Assembly: GCA_937911045.1 (NCBI GenBank)
Contig: CALEPX010000013.1
Location: 20,494-84,493 of the forward strand
DNA length: 64,000 bases
Source of the DNA: an uncultured Fretibacterium sp.
GTDB taxonomy: Bacteria; Synergistota; Synergistia; Synergistales; Aminobacteriaceae
Direction: 5' to 3'
In this document: piece by piece, positions 34,793 through 44,219 of the stretch
Numbering within the stretch: the stretch's first letter is position 1
How the letters are laid out: each line of letters opens with the position of its first letter
The notes under the pieces: model-generated
What the model saw: the letters and a program-made list of their open reading frames with translations, nothing else
What the model was told of the DNA's origin: nothing
Database searches by the model: none
Program-made: the position numbers and the translations under genes

Positions 34793-37700
34793 ATGGGAAT
34801 CAAAGTTCTTTCGTACATGAAGTCCGGAGATTTGGCGAATTTGCTGCGGAGATTTGACACGCGAAATCCCAATCTGCGATTCATAATTACATCAAGGCGA
34901 GACAGAGCGAATTTCTTCAGGCTCATCGGGCGAAATTCTTACACACCGTTCGATTTCGATAATGAGCGAATATATTTGTGGACGTGGCAGGATATTTACG
35001 AGGACGTTTGCAGAGTTCTGAGAATAAAGCGCAGACGTGTTCTTTCACCGCCGGATCACTTGCTGATCTTGCGATTTATCCTGAGTCAGGTCTTGGCTGA
35101 GAAACCGGATAAAGCAGAATCATTCCCGGGATTATTGCGCGCAGGTTTCCCGAGAATTTTGTCACAGGACATCGGCGAATTAGTCAACGAGAATGTCAGT
35201 CCCGAACTTTTGCACGAGAGCGACGACGAGACTTCAACTCCCGCGGAATTTTTGCTGCCCGAAGTTTACCGGCAATATCTGAATTACCTGCGAAATAATG
35301 ACTTGATGGACAACGCTCAAACATGGAACTGCACGAACGAAATTCTCAGCGATGATTCCGGAAATTATGCGCTTTGGGGGAAAAATCTTGAGCTGGTGTT
35401 CGTAGGATTCCTGTCATTCACGCACGGTCAATTCGAATTACTCAACACACTCGCGAAAATCTGCGCACAAATTACGATTCTTAAACCAGAAGCCAGCCTG
35501 AAAAATTTTCACGACGCTTCAGTTCAGTTTCAGTTCGGGAATTTCCAAGACGACGGATTGATTTCGACTGGGAAGATTCTCGAACTGCCGATTGCTGAAC
35601 CCGGTCTCGAACCCGAAGTCATTGCGCGGAATTTAGCGTTGTGGTCTCAGAACGAGGGCGAATTTGCGAGGGAACTTGCGTTTGAAAGCTACGAAGATGT
35701 TGGGATCATGATTGAAGCCGGACGCGAAAATTTCATGACACATGCTCTCGAACGTTACAAGATTCCGTATAATCTTGAGAACGGCGTTGACATAAATCTC
35801 ACATTGCCCGGGCGAGTTTTGTCGTCGATTCGTGCGCTGCGAACTCAGAGATTCCCTGCGTATGATACGGCGATGCTGCTAACTCAGGCGTGTTTTGCCG
35901 GCAGAAATTTTGACGCGACGCGTGCGTTCAAGAGCGGTGCTACGGGTCTTAAGAATTGGCGCGAATATTTGCAGGCTCAGATTGCCTCGAACGAATCACC
36001 GGAAATTTTCGAGCGTGCGTTATTGACGATAGATTCGATTGAAGATTTTTGCGCGAAATTGTCACGGAAGAATACTCCGGCGGAAATTATGCGGGCGTTT
36101 CACGAATTTCTGACAGTTCCGAATTTGTGGCTTGATGCGATTGCGAGTAATCCCGGAATTTCACGTGAACTTGACGAATCGATCAGGATTACGGCTTCAG
36201 CGATTCAGACTGTTGGTGAAAAAGTTTTGGCTCTTGATGAGTTGCTGCCGGATTTGGGACGGGTTCAGGACGAGACTTTACAGGACGATGACGCATTCGA
36301 ATTTCTGGAGAACTGGTGCAGAAATACGCGCACACGTCCAGCGATTCAGATTTCGGATTCGGTGCGAATTTTCACGTCAACGCCGCCGGTTTTGTCGAGT
36401 TTCCGAGTTTGGATCATGTTGGGAGTTACGCAGGAAACTTGGTCAGAGAGCGTCACAAATTCTCCGTTACTTGGTCAGAAAGAACGCGAGACTTTGATTG
36501 CGGAAGGCTCGTATTTGCCGACGAATCAGGACAAAGCTTTGCAGCGTGAAGCACTGTTCCGAAGATTGCTTCACACTGGCGAGAACTTGACGGTAATTTC
36601 GAGAGCCGAACTTGATGACGAAGACCGCCCGATTGATAATACGCCGTTTCTGTTGCGATTTGTCGATGAGATGCGTAACTGGAATGTCAGGAAAATACCG
36701 GCTCGTGGCATAAATATTTTGCTGAACGGTGACGGATATATTTTCCCGGAAATTGACGATTGCGTGAATCATGAGAGATTCAGACCCGAAATTCACGCGA
36801 AATATAAAATCATCGGCGCGAGTGAGCTGAAGAAATTTCTGAGCTGTCCGTATAACTGGTGGCTGGGGAAACGTGCGGAAATTTACACGAAAGATTCTGA
36901 ACTTGCACGCGATCTTGACTGGGGAAATTTGGCGCATTTGCTCTGGGAAAAAATCTGGCGGAGATTTGCGAGTGAAAATATTCTGGCGGACGGGGAATTT
37001 TTACGCAAGATCTTGGCTGAAGAATGGGAAATTATGCTCAAATCCGAGGGCGATTACGAGAAATTTTCGTGGTTAGTTCGGGATTTCAGATTAAGCCGCG
37101 CTCTCGAAGGTTTCAGATTCCGGATTATGCGTTTAGGACGGCTTCAGGCAGATATTCTGGACGCTTTGCACGATTCCGGATATTATCACAAGCGAATTTT
37201 GCTCGAAGAAAATGCAAGATTAAGTGCGAGAGTTGACGGTGTGTTATGTTCGGGACAGTGTGACCGGATTGAAATTCTGAGTGACGCGTCGGGAGCTGAG
37301 TACGTGATCATAAGCGATTACAAAGAGGGCAAAAGCTCAAGCTACGAGAAATCCTTCACGAAAATCGATCGCTATGACTGGAATTTTGACAAACGCAAGT
37401 CTTTCAGATACGGCTTGCAAATCTCGGCATATGCAGCGATGTTCTCGGGAAATTCCGGCGCGCAGAATTTATCTGGGATATGCTTTCTCGGACACAATGA
37501 CGGCGAAATTTCCGGGACTTTTGACGAACGCTTCCGTGGAATTTACTCTCAATTCGGCACTAACAGGGGCAGTATAGACGAACGAATCGATGAGGGCGAT
37601 TACGCGATGAAATGTGCAGCAAAGATTTTTAATTCCGGGATTTTGCCGACGAATTACAGGGCGAACGATTGCAAGACGTATTGTAAAATGAAGAGTATTT

Positions 37701-37831
37701 GTCGGCGCGGAGAATTTTACGGCGAGGATTTGCAGAAAGAATTTGGTGCGAAGAATCTTGCTGTTGATTCCGAATATGATTCTGATTCTGATTCAGATTC
37801 AGATGATGACTCCGGAGAATGCGATGAGTAA
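34793..37831 (+). CDS. AddB-like PD-(D/E)xK nuclease with iron-sulfur cysteines
   Basis: A 1012-residue protein. The N-terminal 650 residues resemble an inactive helicase-like AddB/RecC arm with no intact Walker A. The C-terminal quarter is a RecB-type nuclease: GASELKKFLSCPYNWW (Cys near 684), the catalytic VIISDYKEGK near 840-850, FRYGLQISAYAAM, and NDCKTYCKMKSICRRGEF near 960, giving the four cysteines expected for the 4Fe-4S cluster of AddB nucleases, with C-x3-C-x5-C spacing. The last 20 residues are Asp/Ser repeats (DSDSDSDSDD). It overlaps dprA by 8 nt, tying it to DNA processing or uptake. No AddA helicase gene is adjacent. Confidence 0.75.
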   Translation: MGIKVLSYMKSGDLANLLRRFDTRNPNLRFIITSRRDRANFFRLIGRNSYTPFDFDNERIYLWTWQDIYEDVCRVLRIKRRRVLSPPDHLLILRFILSQVLAEKPDKAESFPGLLRAGFPRILSQDIGELVNENVSPELLHESDDETSTPAEFLLPEVYRQYLNYLRNNDLMDNAQTWNCTNEILSDDSGNYALWGKNLELVFVGFLSFTHGQFELLNTLAKICAQITILKPEASLKNFHDASVQFQFGNFQDDGLISTGKILELPIAEPGLEPEVIARNLALWSQNEGEFARELAFESYEDVGIMIEAGRENFMTHALERYKIPYNLENGVDINLTLPGRVLSSIRALRTQRFPAYDTAMLLTQACFAGRNFDATRAFKSGATGLKNWREYLQAQIASNESPEIFERALLTIDSIEDFCAKLSRKNTPAEIMRAFHEFLTVPNLWLDAIASNPGISRELDESIRITASAIQTVGEKVLALDELLPDLGRVQDETLQDDDAFEFLENWCRNTRTRPAIQISDSVRIFTSTPPVLSSFRVWIMLGVTQETWSESVTNSPLLGQKERETLIAEGSYLPTNQDKALQREALFRRLLHTGENLTVISRAELDDEDRPIDNTPFLLRFVDEMRNWNVRKIPARGINILLNGDGYIFPEIDDCVNHERFRPEIHAKYKIIGASELKKFLSCPYNWWLGKRAEIYTKDSELARDLDWGNLAHLLWEKIWRRFASENILADGEFLRKILAEEWEIMLKSEGDYEKFSWLVRDFRLSRALEGFRFRIMRLGRLQADILDALHDSGYYHKRILLEENARLSARVDGVLCSGQCDRIEILSDASGAEYVIISDYKEGKSSSYEKSFTKIDRYDWNFDKRKSFRYGLQISAYAAMFSGNSGAQNLSGICFLGHNDGEISGTFDERFRGIYSQFGTNRGSIDERIDEGDYAMKCAAKIFNSGILPTNYRANDCKTYCKMKSICRRGEFYGEDLQKEFGAKNLAVDSEYDSDSDSDSDDDSGECDE

Positions 37832-38951
37832 TTTGCGACGGATTGGAATTTTGCTGAATGCGGCTGGTGTGTCGAGTAAAGTTTTCGATAAGCTCTACAC
37901 GAATTATGATCTGAATCAGATTTACGACGGCGAGAATTTCTGGAGCGAACTTGGCTTAACGTTTCCGCAGCAGAATAAATTACGCGGATTGATTGCGAGA
38001 GATTCTTTCATAGATGACGAATTGGAACGTCTGGAGAATTTTCACGCGAGATTTATTACGATGTTTGACCCGGAATATCCGGCTCGATTGCGTGATTTGA
38101 AACGCCCTCCGATTGGCTTGTATGTTTTGGGGAACGCGGATTTCAGGCGTGGGTCTGTTGCGATTGTTGGGACGCGAAAGTGCGACGAGTATGGCAGGAG
38201 AAACGCTTTCACTTTGGCTGCGAAATTGTCGAGAGCTGGCATAATCGTAATCAGTGGCGGTGCGAAAGGAATTGACACGGCAGCGCATCAGGGAGCTTTG
38301 TCAGTTGACGGGGTGACGTTTGCGGTTTTCGGAACGGGCTTGGACAAGATTTATCCGACAGGCAATCGCGCGTTGTTCGAGAAAATTACGCAGAAAGGCG
38401 GCGCGTTAATTTCGGAATATGCTTTTGGCACGCACGGCACGCTATGGACGTTTCCGGATCGCAATCGTATCGTTACGGGACTTGCTGACAGAATTATCGT
38501 GGTTCAATCGCCTAAAGACGGTGGCGCAATGATAACTGCACGTGACGCGAAGGATTTGAATCGTGAAGTGCGAGTGATTCCCGGTTCGATCAATGAGCCG
38601 CTCAACAAAGGCACGAATCAGCTTGTGAACGAGGGCGCGAAAAATATTCCGGACATTGACGAATTTGTAGCGGAACTTGTTCATGAACTTTGCGATTCCG
38701 ATGCTCAGCTGCAATTAGGGCTCGAAGAAATTATGCCTCCCGAACCTGAAGCTCCAAAAATTCCTGCAGATTTATCCGATGATGAAGCGAAAATATACTC
38801 ACTGATTCAAATTCAGGGCAACAGAACTCTTGACACGCTTGTTTCGGAGAGCGGTCTTGACTTGATGACGGTAAATTCTGCGTTAATGATGCTGGAATCT
38901 TTGGGATATGTTCAGGCACTCGGCGGAAGATATTCGCTTGGCAAAATTTGA
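37824..38951 (+). CDS. dprA: DNA-processing protein DprA
   Basis: DprA protects incoming single-stranded DNA and loads RecA in transformation. This 375-residue protein has a SAM-like N-terminal domain, the Rossmann core SVAIVGTRKCDEYG, VISGGAKGIDTAAHQGAL, VFGTGLDKIYPTGN and SEYAFGT, and a C-terminal winged helix (LDTLVSESGLDLMTVNSALMMLE). I start at the ATG at 37824, which overlaps the previous stop and gives MSNLRRIGILLN; the open frame extends further upstream only as an overlap with the acidic tail of the preceding gene. The topA-dprA pairing seen in other genomes is broken here. Confidence 0.92.
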   Translation: MSNLRRIGILLNAAGVSSKVFDKLYTNYDLNQIYDGENFWSELGLTFPQQNKLRGLIARDSFIDDELERLENFHARFITMFDPEYPARLRDLKRPPIGLYVLGNADFRRGSVAIVGTRKCDEYGRRNAFTLAAKLSRAGIIVISGGAKGIDTAAHQGALSVDGVTFAVFGTGLDKIYPTGNRALFEKITQKGGALISEYAFGTHGTLWTFPDRNRIVTGLADRIIVVQSPKDGGAMITARDAKDLNREVRVIPGSINEPLNKGTNQLVNEGAKNIPDIDEFVAELVHELCDSDAQLQLGLEEIMPPEPEAPKIPADLSDDEAKIYSLIQIQGNRTLDTLVSESGLDLMTVNSALMMLESLGYVQALGGRYSLGKI

Positions 38952-38958
38952 ACTAAAT

Positions 38959-38987
38959 TTGAACTAAGTTGTGAGCGTTGCTAAAAT
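38959..38987 (+). promoter_or_regulatory. Predicted promoter of the fliG operon
   Basis: TTGAAC (38959-38964), a 17-nt spacer and TAAAAT (38982-38987) begin 7 nt after the dprA stop and lie about 42 nt upstream of the fliG ATG. It reads as a housekeeping, not a sigma-28, promoter. Confidence 0.55.
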
Positions 38988-39028
38988 AGACGTGAAAATA
39001 TTTATAATCAAGAAGGAGTTTTTGAACA

Positions 39029-40066
39029 ATGCCACCTAAGCCGAAAGAAGAAGCCGCTGGACAAGCCCTGCAACTGACGGGTCGCGAAAAAATTGCGGTG
39101 TTAATGGTTTCGCTTGGGAGTGATATAGCTCCTGAAGTGTACAAGAAATTAGATGACGCTACAATCGAGTTGATAACGCTTGAGATAGCGAATTTGAGAA
39201 AAGTCACGCCTGATGTAAAACTTGCGGTTTTGAAAGAAGCTCAGGAAGTACTGATGGCGCGTGAATTTATGGCGCGAGGAGGAGTTGAATATGCCAGAGA
39301 TGTTCTTGAGAAAGCACTCGGTCCAGAACGTGCACAGGCTTTACTTGCGAGAATTACGGCGAGTTTGCAGGTCCGCCCGTTCGATTTCATGAGACACACA
39401 GACGCAGCTCAGATTTTGAGCTTTATTCAGAACGAACATCCACAGACGATTGCGTTAATCTTGTCATATCTTGAGCCGACTCAGGCAGCAATGATCCTGA
39501 GTGGATTGAATCCGGTTGTGCAGGCCGATGTCACGAAAAGAATCGCTAACATGGACAGAATTACGCCGGAAGTTTTGCGGGAGGTCGAACGAGTTTTGGA
39601 ACGCAAATTAAGCTCGGTAATGGGTCAGGATTTCACGGTTGCTGGCGGAATCGATGCTGTTGTCGCGATCGTAAACAGTACGGACAGAGCTACGGAACGC
39701 AATATCATGGAATACTTGGAAGAAAACGATCCGGAACTTGCGGAAGAAATCAAGAAACGTTTATTCGTGTTCGAGGACAGCATGAAACTCGACGACAGAT
39801 CTCTGCAAAGAGTGCTGCGTGAAGTCGATCTCAAAGAACTCAGTCTGGCTCTCAAAGGCGCAAGCGAAGATCTCAAGACGAAATTCTTCAAGAACATGTC
39901 GAAACGTGCGGCGGAAATGTTGCAGGAAGATATGGATTTCATGGGACCGGTGCGCGTGAAAGATGTCGAGGAAGCTCAGCAGAAAGTCGTGAATATAATC
40001 CGTGGTCTCGAAGAACAGGGCGAAATTGTCATAGCTACGGGTGGAGGCGACGAATTGGTTGTCTAA
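39029..40066 (+). CDS. fliG: Flagellar motor switch protein FliG
   Basis: A 345-residue C-ring protein that contacts the stator and sets rotation direction. LTGREKIAVLMVSLG opens the N-terminal domain, EHPQTIALILSYL is the middle-domain EHPQ motif, and the C-terminal charged helix includes LDDRSLQRVLREVD with the Arg/Asp residues that meet MotA. A Met/Phe-rich FKNMSKRAAEMLQEDM follows. An AAGGAG precedes the ATG. It heads the flagellar operon; fliE and fliF, normally upstream, are not here. Confidence 0.96.
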   Translation: MPPKPKEEAAGQALQLTGREKIAVLMVSLGSDIAPEVYKKLDDATIELITLEIANLRKVTPDVKLAVLKEAQEVLMAREFMARGGVEYARDVLEKALGPERAQALLARITASLQVRPFDFMRHTDAAQILSFIQNEHPQTIALILSYLEPTQAAMILSGLNPVVQADVTKRIANMDRITPEVLREVERVLERKLSSVMGQDFTVAGGIDAVVAIVNSTDRATERNIMEYLEENDPELAEEIKKRLFVFEDSMKLDDRSLQRVLREVDLKELSLALKGASEDLKTKFFKNMSKRAAEMLQEDMDFMGPVRVKDVEEAQQKVVNIIRGLEEQGEIVIATGGGDELVV

Positions 40067-41063
40067 CTCGTACAGCCGCGTAATCAGAACGGCGAGACTT
40101 TTACCAGAGACCGTAAAAATCGGCATACTTGAGAGCGAAATCAAGAACGAACTCAAAGCTGATCCGGCAAAATCTGATTTTGATTCGGATATAAAGTCCC
40201 GAGAACTCGACAAGAAATCTCGCAACAAAAAGCTTCAGGTCGAAATTCCAAAACCTGATCGTGAATTGCTGGCTCAGATTAAGAAATTGCAGAGCAGTTT
40301 GAGTGACAGTGAAGTTCGCAATATTGAGTTACGTGAAGCTAAAGAGAAACTCGAAAGCGAAATTGACGGAGTGAAGGCTGATTATGCGCAACGCAAAAGT
40401 GAAATCGAGGCAAACGCTGCTGCAAATGCTAAGAAGGCTGCGGACGAAGCACGTTCTAAAGGTCATGACGAGGGATATAACAAGGGATATAACGAAGGAC
40501 TTGTGAAGGCGCGCGCTGAAATCGAGAAGGAATATCTGGACAAGTTCTCGCAATTAGCCGGCGTGATTGAAGGTTTAGGGAAGAATCTCGAAGCGAATTT
40601 TGCGGATTTGGTTAAGCTGAATCAGCCAAGAATGATTCGCATGTGGTCTGAAATGTTGCGGCGAATGTTGCAGCGTCAGGTTGAGTTGAACCCCGACACG
40701 ATTGACAAAGTTCTGACGGAATTGATTTCGAGACTGAGTGACAAGAATAACATCGTGATTTACGTTTCCCCGGAAGATATTAAGCGTCTTGAGGGTGATA
40801 TTGACGCGAAATTTCGTGAGGCGTTGCGCGGTGTCAAGCGTCTTGAGCTGAAATCTGATCCGAATGTTGACGACGGCAGCTGCATAGTCGAGACCCGATT
40901 GGGAGTTTATGACGCTCGATGGAGAACTCAGCTCGGACAGGTTGAATCTGTCGTTGATAATATATTCCAGGAAGTTTCGAAAGAAGCTCAGGAGCAGAAT
41001 CAGGATAAGCAATCCAGCGAGAGTGTGAATAATGTGAGTAATCAGGAAAATGCAGACGAGTGA
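40059..41063 (+). CDS. fliH: Flagellar export apparatus protein FliH
   Basis: FliH binds the FliI ATPase and links it to the export gate. The product (334 residues from the TTG at 40059) has a basic N-terminus (SNSYSRVIRTARLLPE), a coiled coil at about 70-140, the Gly-x3-Gly repeats typical of FliH (GHDEGYNKGYNEG), and a V-type-ATPase-E-like C-terminal domain (LNPDTIDKVLTELISRL, VYDARWRTQLGQV). I choose the TTG overlapping the fliG stop because GGAGG lies 11 nt upstream. It overlaps fliI by 14 nt. Confidence 0.85.
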   Translation: MSNSYSRVIRTARLLPETVKIGILESEIKNELKADPAKSDFDSDIKSRELDKKSRNKKLQVEIPKPDRELLAQIKKLQSSLSDSEVRNIELREAKEKLESEIDGVKADYAQRKSEIEANAAANAKKAADEARSKGHDEGYNKGYNEGLVKARAEIEKEYLDKFSQLAGVIEGLGKNLEANFADLVKLNQPRMIRMWSEMLRRMLQRQVELNPDTIDKVLTELISRLSDKNNIVIYVSPEDIKRLEGDIDAKFREALRGVKRLELKSDPNVDDGSCIVETRLGVYDARWRTQLGQVESVVDNIFQEVSKEAQEQNQDKQSSESVNNVSNQENADE

Positions 41064-42414
41064 AATTAGCGATAATAATTTGTTCCAGTTGTTTTCGGTA
41101 GATTTGTTGCAGAAGCAGCTAATCAAGATTAACGGCAAGATTGTTCAGGTTGTGGGACTTGTTGCGGAATCTCAAGGTCCGGACGTTCGAGTTGGAGATT
41201 TGTGCCATATTTGTTTCCGTGACGGTTCGCACCAGCTTGACGCGGAAGTTGTGGGATTTCGTGAAGATCGAGTGTTGCTTATGCCGCTGGGAGAATTGCA
41301 GGAGATTGGACCGGGTTGTGACGTAATTTCGACGAATCACCCGTTAGAAGTTCCGGTTGGGAATGCGTTACTTGGACGAGTTCTTGATGGTCTTGGGAAT
41401 CCGATTGATGACAAGGGGCAGATTGTGCCTGATGATTTCTACCCGTTGTTTTCGACACCGCCGCACCCGTTGAGACGTAAAATGGTGGACACGCCGCTCT
41501 CGGTTGGAGTGCGAGTTGTTGACGGAATGCTCACGATTGGAAAAGGTCAGCGAATCGGAATTTTCGCAGGTTCGGGAGTTGGCAAGAGTACGCTACTGGG
41601 CATGATGGCGCGATACACGACGGCTGATGTGAATGTTATCTCGCTGGTTGGTGAGCGTGGGCGTGAAGTCCGGGAATTTATCGAGCGTGATTTAGGTCCT
41701 GAAGGATTAGCGCGTTCGGTTCTGGTTATTGCTACGTCGGATCAGCCATCGTTGATTCGTCTGAAATCCGCAATGACAGCGACGGCAATAGCAGAATATT
41801 TTCGCGATCAGGGCAAAGATGTTTTGTTAATGATGGACACGGTTACGCGAGTTGCAAGGGCTCAGCGTGATGTTGGACTTGCTTCTGGTGAACCGCCTGC
41901 TACACGAGGTTACACGCCATCGGTTTTCGAGATGTTGCCGCGATTACTGGAACGTGCTGGAGCTGGTGAGAAAGGGAGCATCACTGGAATTTACACGGTC
42001 TTGGTCGAGGGTGACGACATGAACGAACCCATTGCTGACACGGTGCGCGGAATTTTGGACGGGCATATTGTCTTGTCGCGAAAAATTGCAGCAAGAAATT
42101 TCTATCCGGCTGTGAGCGTTCTTGACAGCGTTAGTCGAGTTATGCCGGTGTTGGTTTCCCGTGAACATTTGGACGCGGCTGGGCGAGTTCGGGATTTGCT
42201 CGCAACGTATGCTGAATCCGAGGACTTGATAAATATCGGCGCGTATAAATCAGGCTCGAATATGCGCGTTGATTGGGCGTTGGAAAACATGGAAGCCGTG
42301 AGAAATTTTCTGGCGCAGAGAGTTGAAGATCCAACAAGTTTTGACGAAACTGATAGAAGATTGCTTGAATTAGCACCGTTCCCGGATCAAAACCAGCCAA
42401 GTCAAGCAAGTTAA
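41050..42414 (+). CDS. fliI: Flagellum-specific ATP synthase FliI
   Basis: A 454-residue export ATPase related to F1-beta. Walker A is AGSGVGKSTLLGMMA (about residue 175), Walker B VLLMMDTVTRVARAQR, and GLASGEPPATRGYTPSVF is the FliI/type III ATPase signature. It energises unfolding of flagellar export substrates with FliH and FliJ. The ATG is inside the end of fliH. Confidence 0.96.
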   Translation: MQTSEISDNNLFQLFSVDLLQKQLIKINGKIVQVVGLVAESQGPDVRVGDLCHICFRDGSHQLDAEVVGFREDRVLLMPLGELQEIGPGCDVISTNHPLEVPVGNALLGRVLDGLGNPIDDKGQIVPDDFYPLFSTPPHPLRRKMVDTPLSVGVRVVDGMLTIGKGQRIGIFAGSGVGKSTLLGMMARYTTADVNVISLVGERGREVREFIERDLGPEGLARSVLVIATSDQPSLIRLKSAMTATAIAEYFRDQGKDVLLMMDTVTRVARAQRDVGLASGEPPATRGYTPSVFEMLPRLLERAGAGEKGSITGIYTVLVEGDDMNEPIADTVRGILDGHIVLSRKIAARNFYPAVSVLDSVSRVMPVLVSREHLDAAGRVRDLLATYAESEDLINIGAYKSGSNMRVDWALENMEAVRNFLAQRVEDPTSFDETDRRLLELAPFPDQNQPSQAS

Positions 42415-42457
42415 TGGAGAGAAATGATGCGTATAATCAGGAGGCAGAGAAAAATAC

Positions 42458-42913
42458 ATGAATGAAAGAATTTACAGGTTTAACAGGATTTTGAAGATTC
42501 GTGAGGACATTCGAAAAAATGAACAGGCGATTCTGGCTTCAGAACGCAGCGAGGAAATGCAGGTTTTGCGCAGATTGTCGGAACTTGAGGGCGAGAAAAC
42601 TCAGGCGATTCAGGATTTCGGCAATAATACTCGCGTGATGTCCTCGACGGAACTTTGGTTTCAGCGGCAATTCATCGACGCAATCGACACGGATATTCTG
42701 AAAGGCAAAGATTCCCTGAATAACGTTCGCGATCGAATCTCTAAAACTGAAGAACGCCTAGTCGAACGCCACAAAGATGTCAGAATAATGGAGACGTATA
42801 TTGATCACCTGAAAGAAACAAATTTTCAGGAACAGTTGGGGCTAGAGCAGAATGAACTTGACGATGTAGCTACGACGAGATTTTCGCGCGTAAAATCGAA
42901 CAGGGGGTTTTAG
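42458..42913 (+). CDS. fliJ: Flagellar export protein FliJ
   Basis: A 151-residue, almost fully coiled-coil protein (YRFNRILKIREDIRKNEQ, then long Glu/Lys/Arg heptads). Its start with RFNRILKIRE and its position directly after fliI identify FliJ, the stalk-like component of the export ATPase. AGGAGG lies 12 nt before the ATG. The sequence is poorly conserved, as usual for FliJ. Confidence 0.85.
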   Translation: MNERIYRFNRILKIREDIRKNEQAILASERSEEMQVLRRLSELEGEKTQAIQDFGNNTRVMSSTELWFQRQFIDAIDTDILKGKDSLNNVRDRISKTEERLVERHKDVRIMETYIDHLKETNFQEQLGLEQNELDDVATTRFSRVKSNRGF

Positions 42914-42915
42914 AA

Positions 42916-43488
42916 TTGCCGTACACTCCGAATTTGACAGGGATTGAGAGAGTATTGAGCCGAATTTACGAGATTCAGCGAATGACTCAGCCAGAAATTC
43001 CGCAGCAAGATCCGATGAAAACACGCTTCACTGACGTACTCGATCAGGCTGCGAGACGAAATAATAATGTCGCACGCGGTCCGAGAATTTCCGGCAAGAC
43101 TTCGTATTCAGAAATGCAGGACGTAATCGACAAATGCGCGTATAAATATAATATCGACAAGGAGCTAATCCAGGCGATGATTCAGGTCGAATCCGGCTGG
43201 CAAACTGACGCTGTCTCGAACAAAGGTGCGCAGGGTTTGATGCAGCTTATGCCGAAGACTGCTGCGATGCTGGGAGTTGATGACCCGTTCGATCCGGTGC
43301 AGAATATCGAGGGCGGTGTGCGTTACATTTCGGATTTGACGGACAAATATCGCGGCGATATTGAGAAGGCTCTCGCAGCTTATAACGCAGGTCCAACACG
43401 CGTTGACTCTGGAAATATTCCGGACGTGTCGAGGCGTTACGTTAGAAATATCATGGCTCTGTATCACAAAATCAGGCAGGAAAGTTAG
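42916..43488 (+). CDS. Flagellar-operon lytic transglycosylase (SLT domain)
   Basis: A 190-residue protein with an Slt70-type domain at about 75-185: YNIDKELIQAMIQVESGW (catalytic Glu in ESGW), SNKGAQGLMQLMPKTA and ALAAYNAGP. There is no signal peptide; the N-terminal 70 residues are disordered-looking. Position between fliJ and the motE-like gene suggests it opens peptidoglycan for the rod, like FlgJ or RlpA substitutes. The TTG start lies two bases after the fliJ stop. It may be exported by the flagellar apparatus, which is an inference. Confidence 0.85.
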   Translation: MPYTPNLTGIERVLSRIYEIQRMTQPEIPQQDPMKTRFTDVLDQAARRNNNVARGPRISGKTSYSEMQDVIDKCAYKYNIDKELIQAMIQVESGWQTDAVSNKGAQGLMQLMPKTAAMLGVDDPFDPVQNIEGGVRYISDLTDKYRGDIEKALAAYNAGPTRVDSGNIPDVSRRYVRNIMALYHKIRQES

Positions 43489-43499
43489 AAAGTTAAATC

Positions 43500-44192
43500 A
43501 TGGACGAAAGACTAAATGACATTGCGCAGGAGGATGCTGCCCCAGCTCCGGTTGTTCCCAAGAAGAAGAAAAAGAAAAAAAAGATGGGTAAGCTCACGTT
43601 CTTTTTCTGGTTGATACTGTTGGCTCTCGGAACAGCGACGGGTTTGCATTTGAGCGGAATCTGGGACGGGCGGCCGCTGTTCTGGAACGTTGTGCCGCAG
43701 ATCCCTTACGTAGGGAAACAACTCGCAGAATTTTTCAGGATTCCGGAAATTTACTCGCTCACGGTTAATGAACGCCGCGCGATTGAACTGAAGGACTGGC
43801 AGCAACGTCTTGATGCTTTAGAACGCGCTCTCGCAAACAGTGAATCGGCTCAGGGTGTGAGTTTTGATGAGCAAATGAACGCGCTGAATACTTTATCTCG
43901 GGATTTGGGACGCCGACAAAGAGTAATAGAACAGCAGGAAGCTTTGTTGAGTTCGGATAATGATAGCTCAAGTGCAAGTGCAGCAGAACAGGAACTGATG
44001 AATCAAGTCGCAAGAACTTATCAGGACATGTCAGCCCGAAATGCCGCCGCAATCGTTGAACAGTTACGCGATGCCTTGGCTGTCGAATTGCTTATGAAGC
44101 TTCCAAATGATGCACGAGCGTCAATCATGGGCAAGATCAAACCCGCAAAAGCCGCAAGAATCACAGAACTCATGACACGCGCACGACGCTGA
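43500..44192 (+). CDS. MotE-like flagellar protein (MgtE_N-related C-terminus)
   Basis: A 230-residue protein: acidic/Pro-rich start, a run of eight Lys (residues 21-28), one membrane helix (LTFFFWLILLALGTATGL), a long coiled coil (about 95-165) and a C-terminal segment, VEQLRDALAVELLMKLPNDARASIMGKIKP, of the MgtE_N type. This is the architecture of MotE, a chaperone-like partner of MotB/MotC in Sinorhizobium and of similar genes in other flagellar operons. Function is assigned by architecture and context. Confidence 0.72.
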   Translation: MDERLNDIAQEDAAPAPVVPKKKKKKKKMGKLTFFFWLILLALGTATGLHLSGIWDGRPLFWNVVPQIPYVGKQLAEFFRIPEIYSLTVNERRAIELKDWQQRLDALERALANSESAQGVSFDEQMNALNTLSRDLGRRQRVIEQQEALLSSDNDSSSASAAEQELMNQVARTYQDMSARNAAAIVEQLRDALAVELLMKLPNDARASIMGKIKPAKAARITELMTRARR

Positions 44193-44219
44193 ATTTAACA
44201 CGAAGGAGATTTTTACTCA

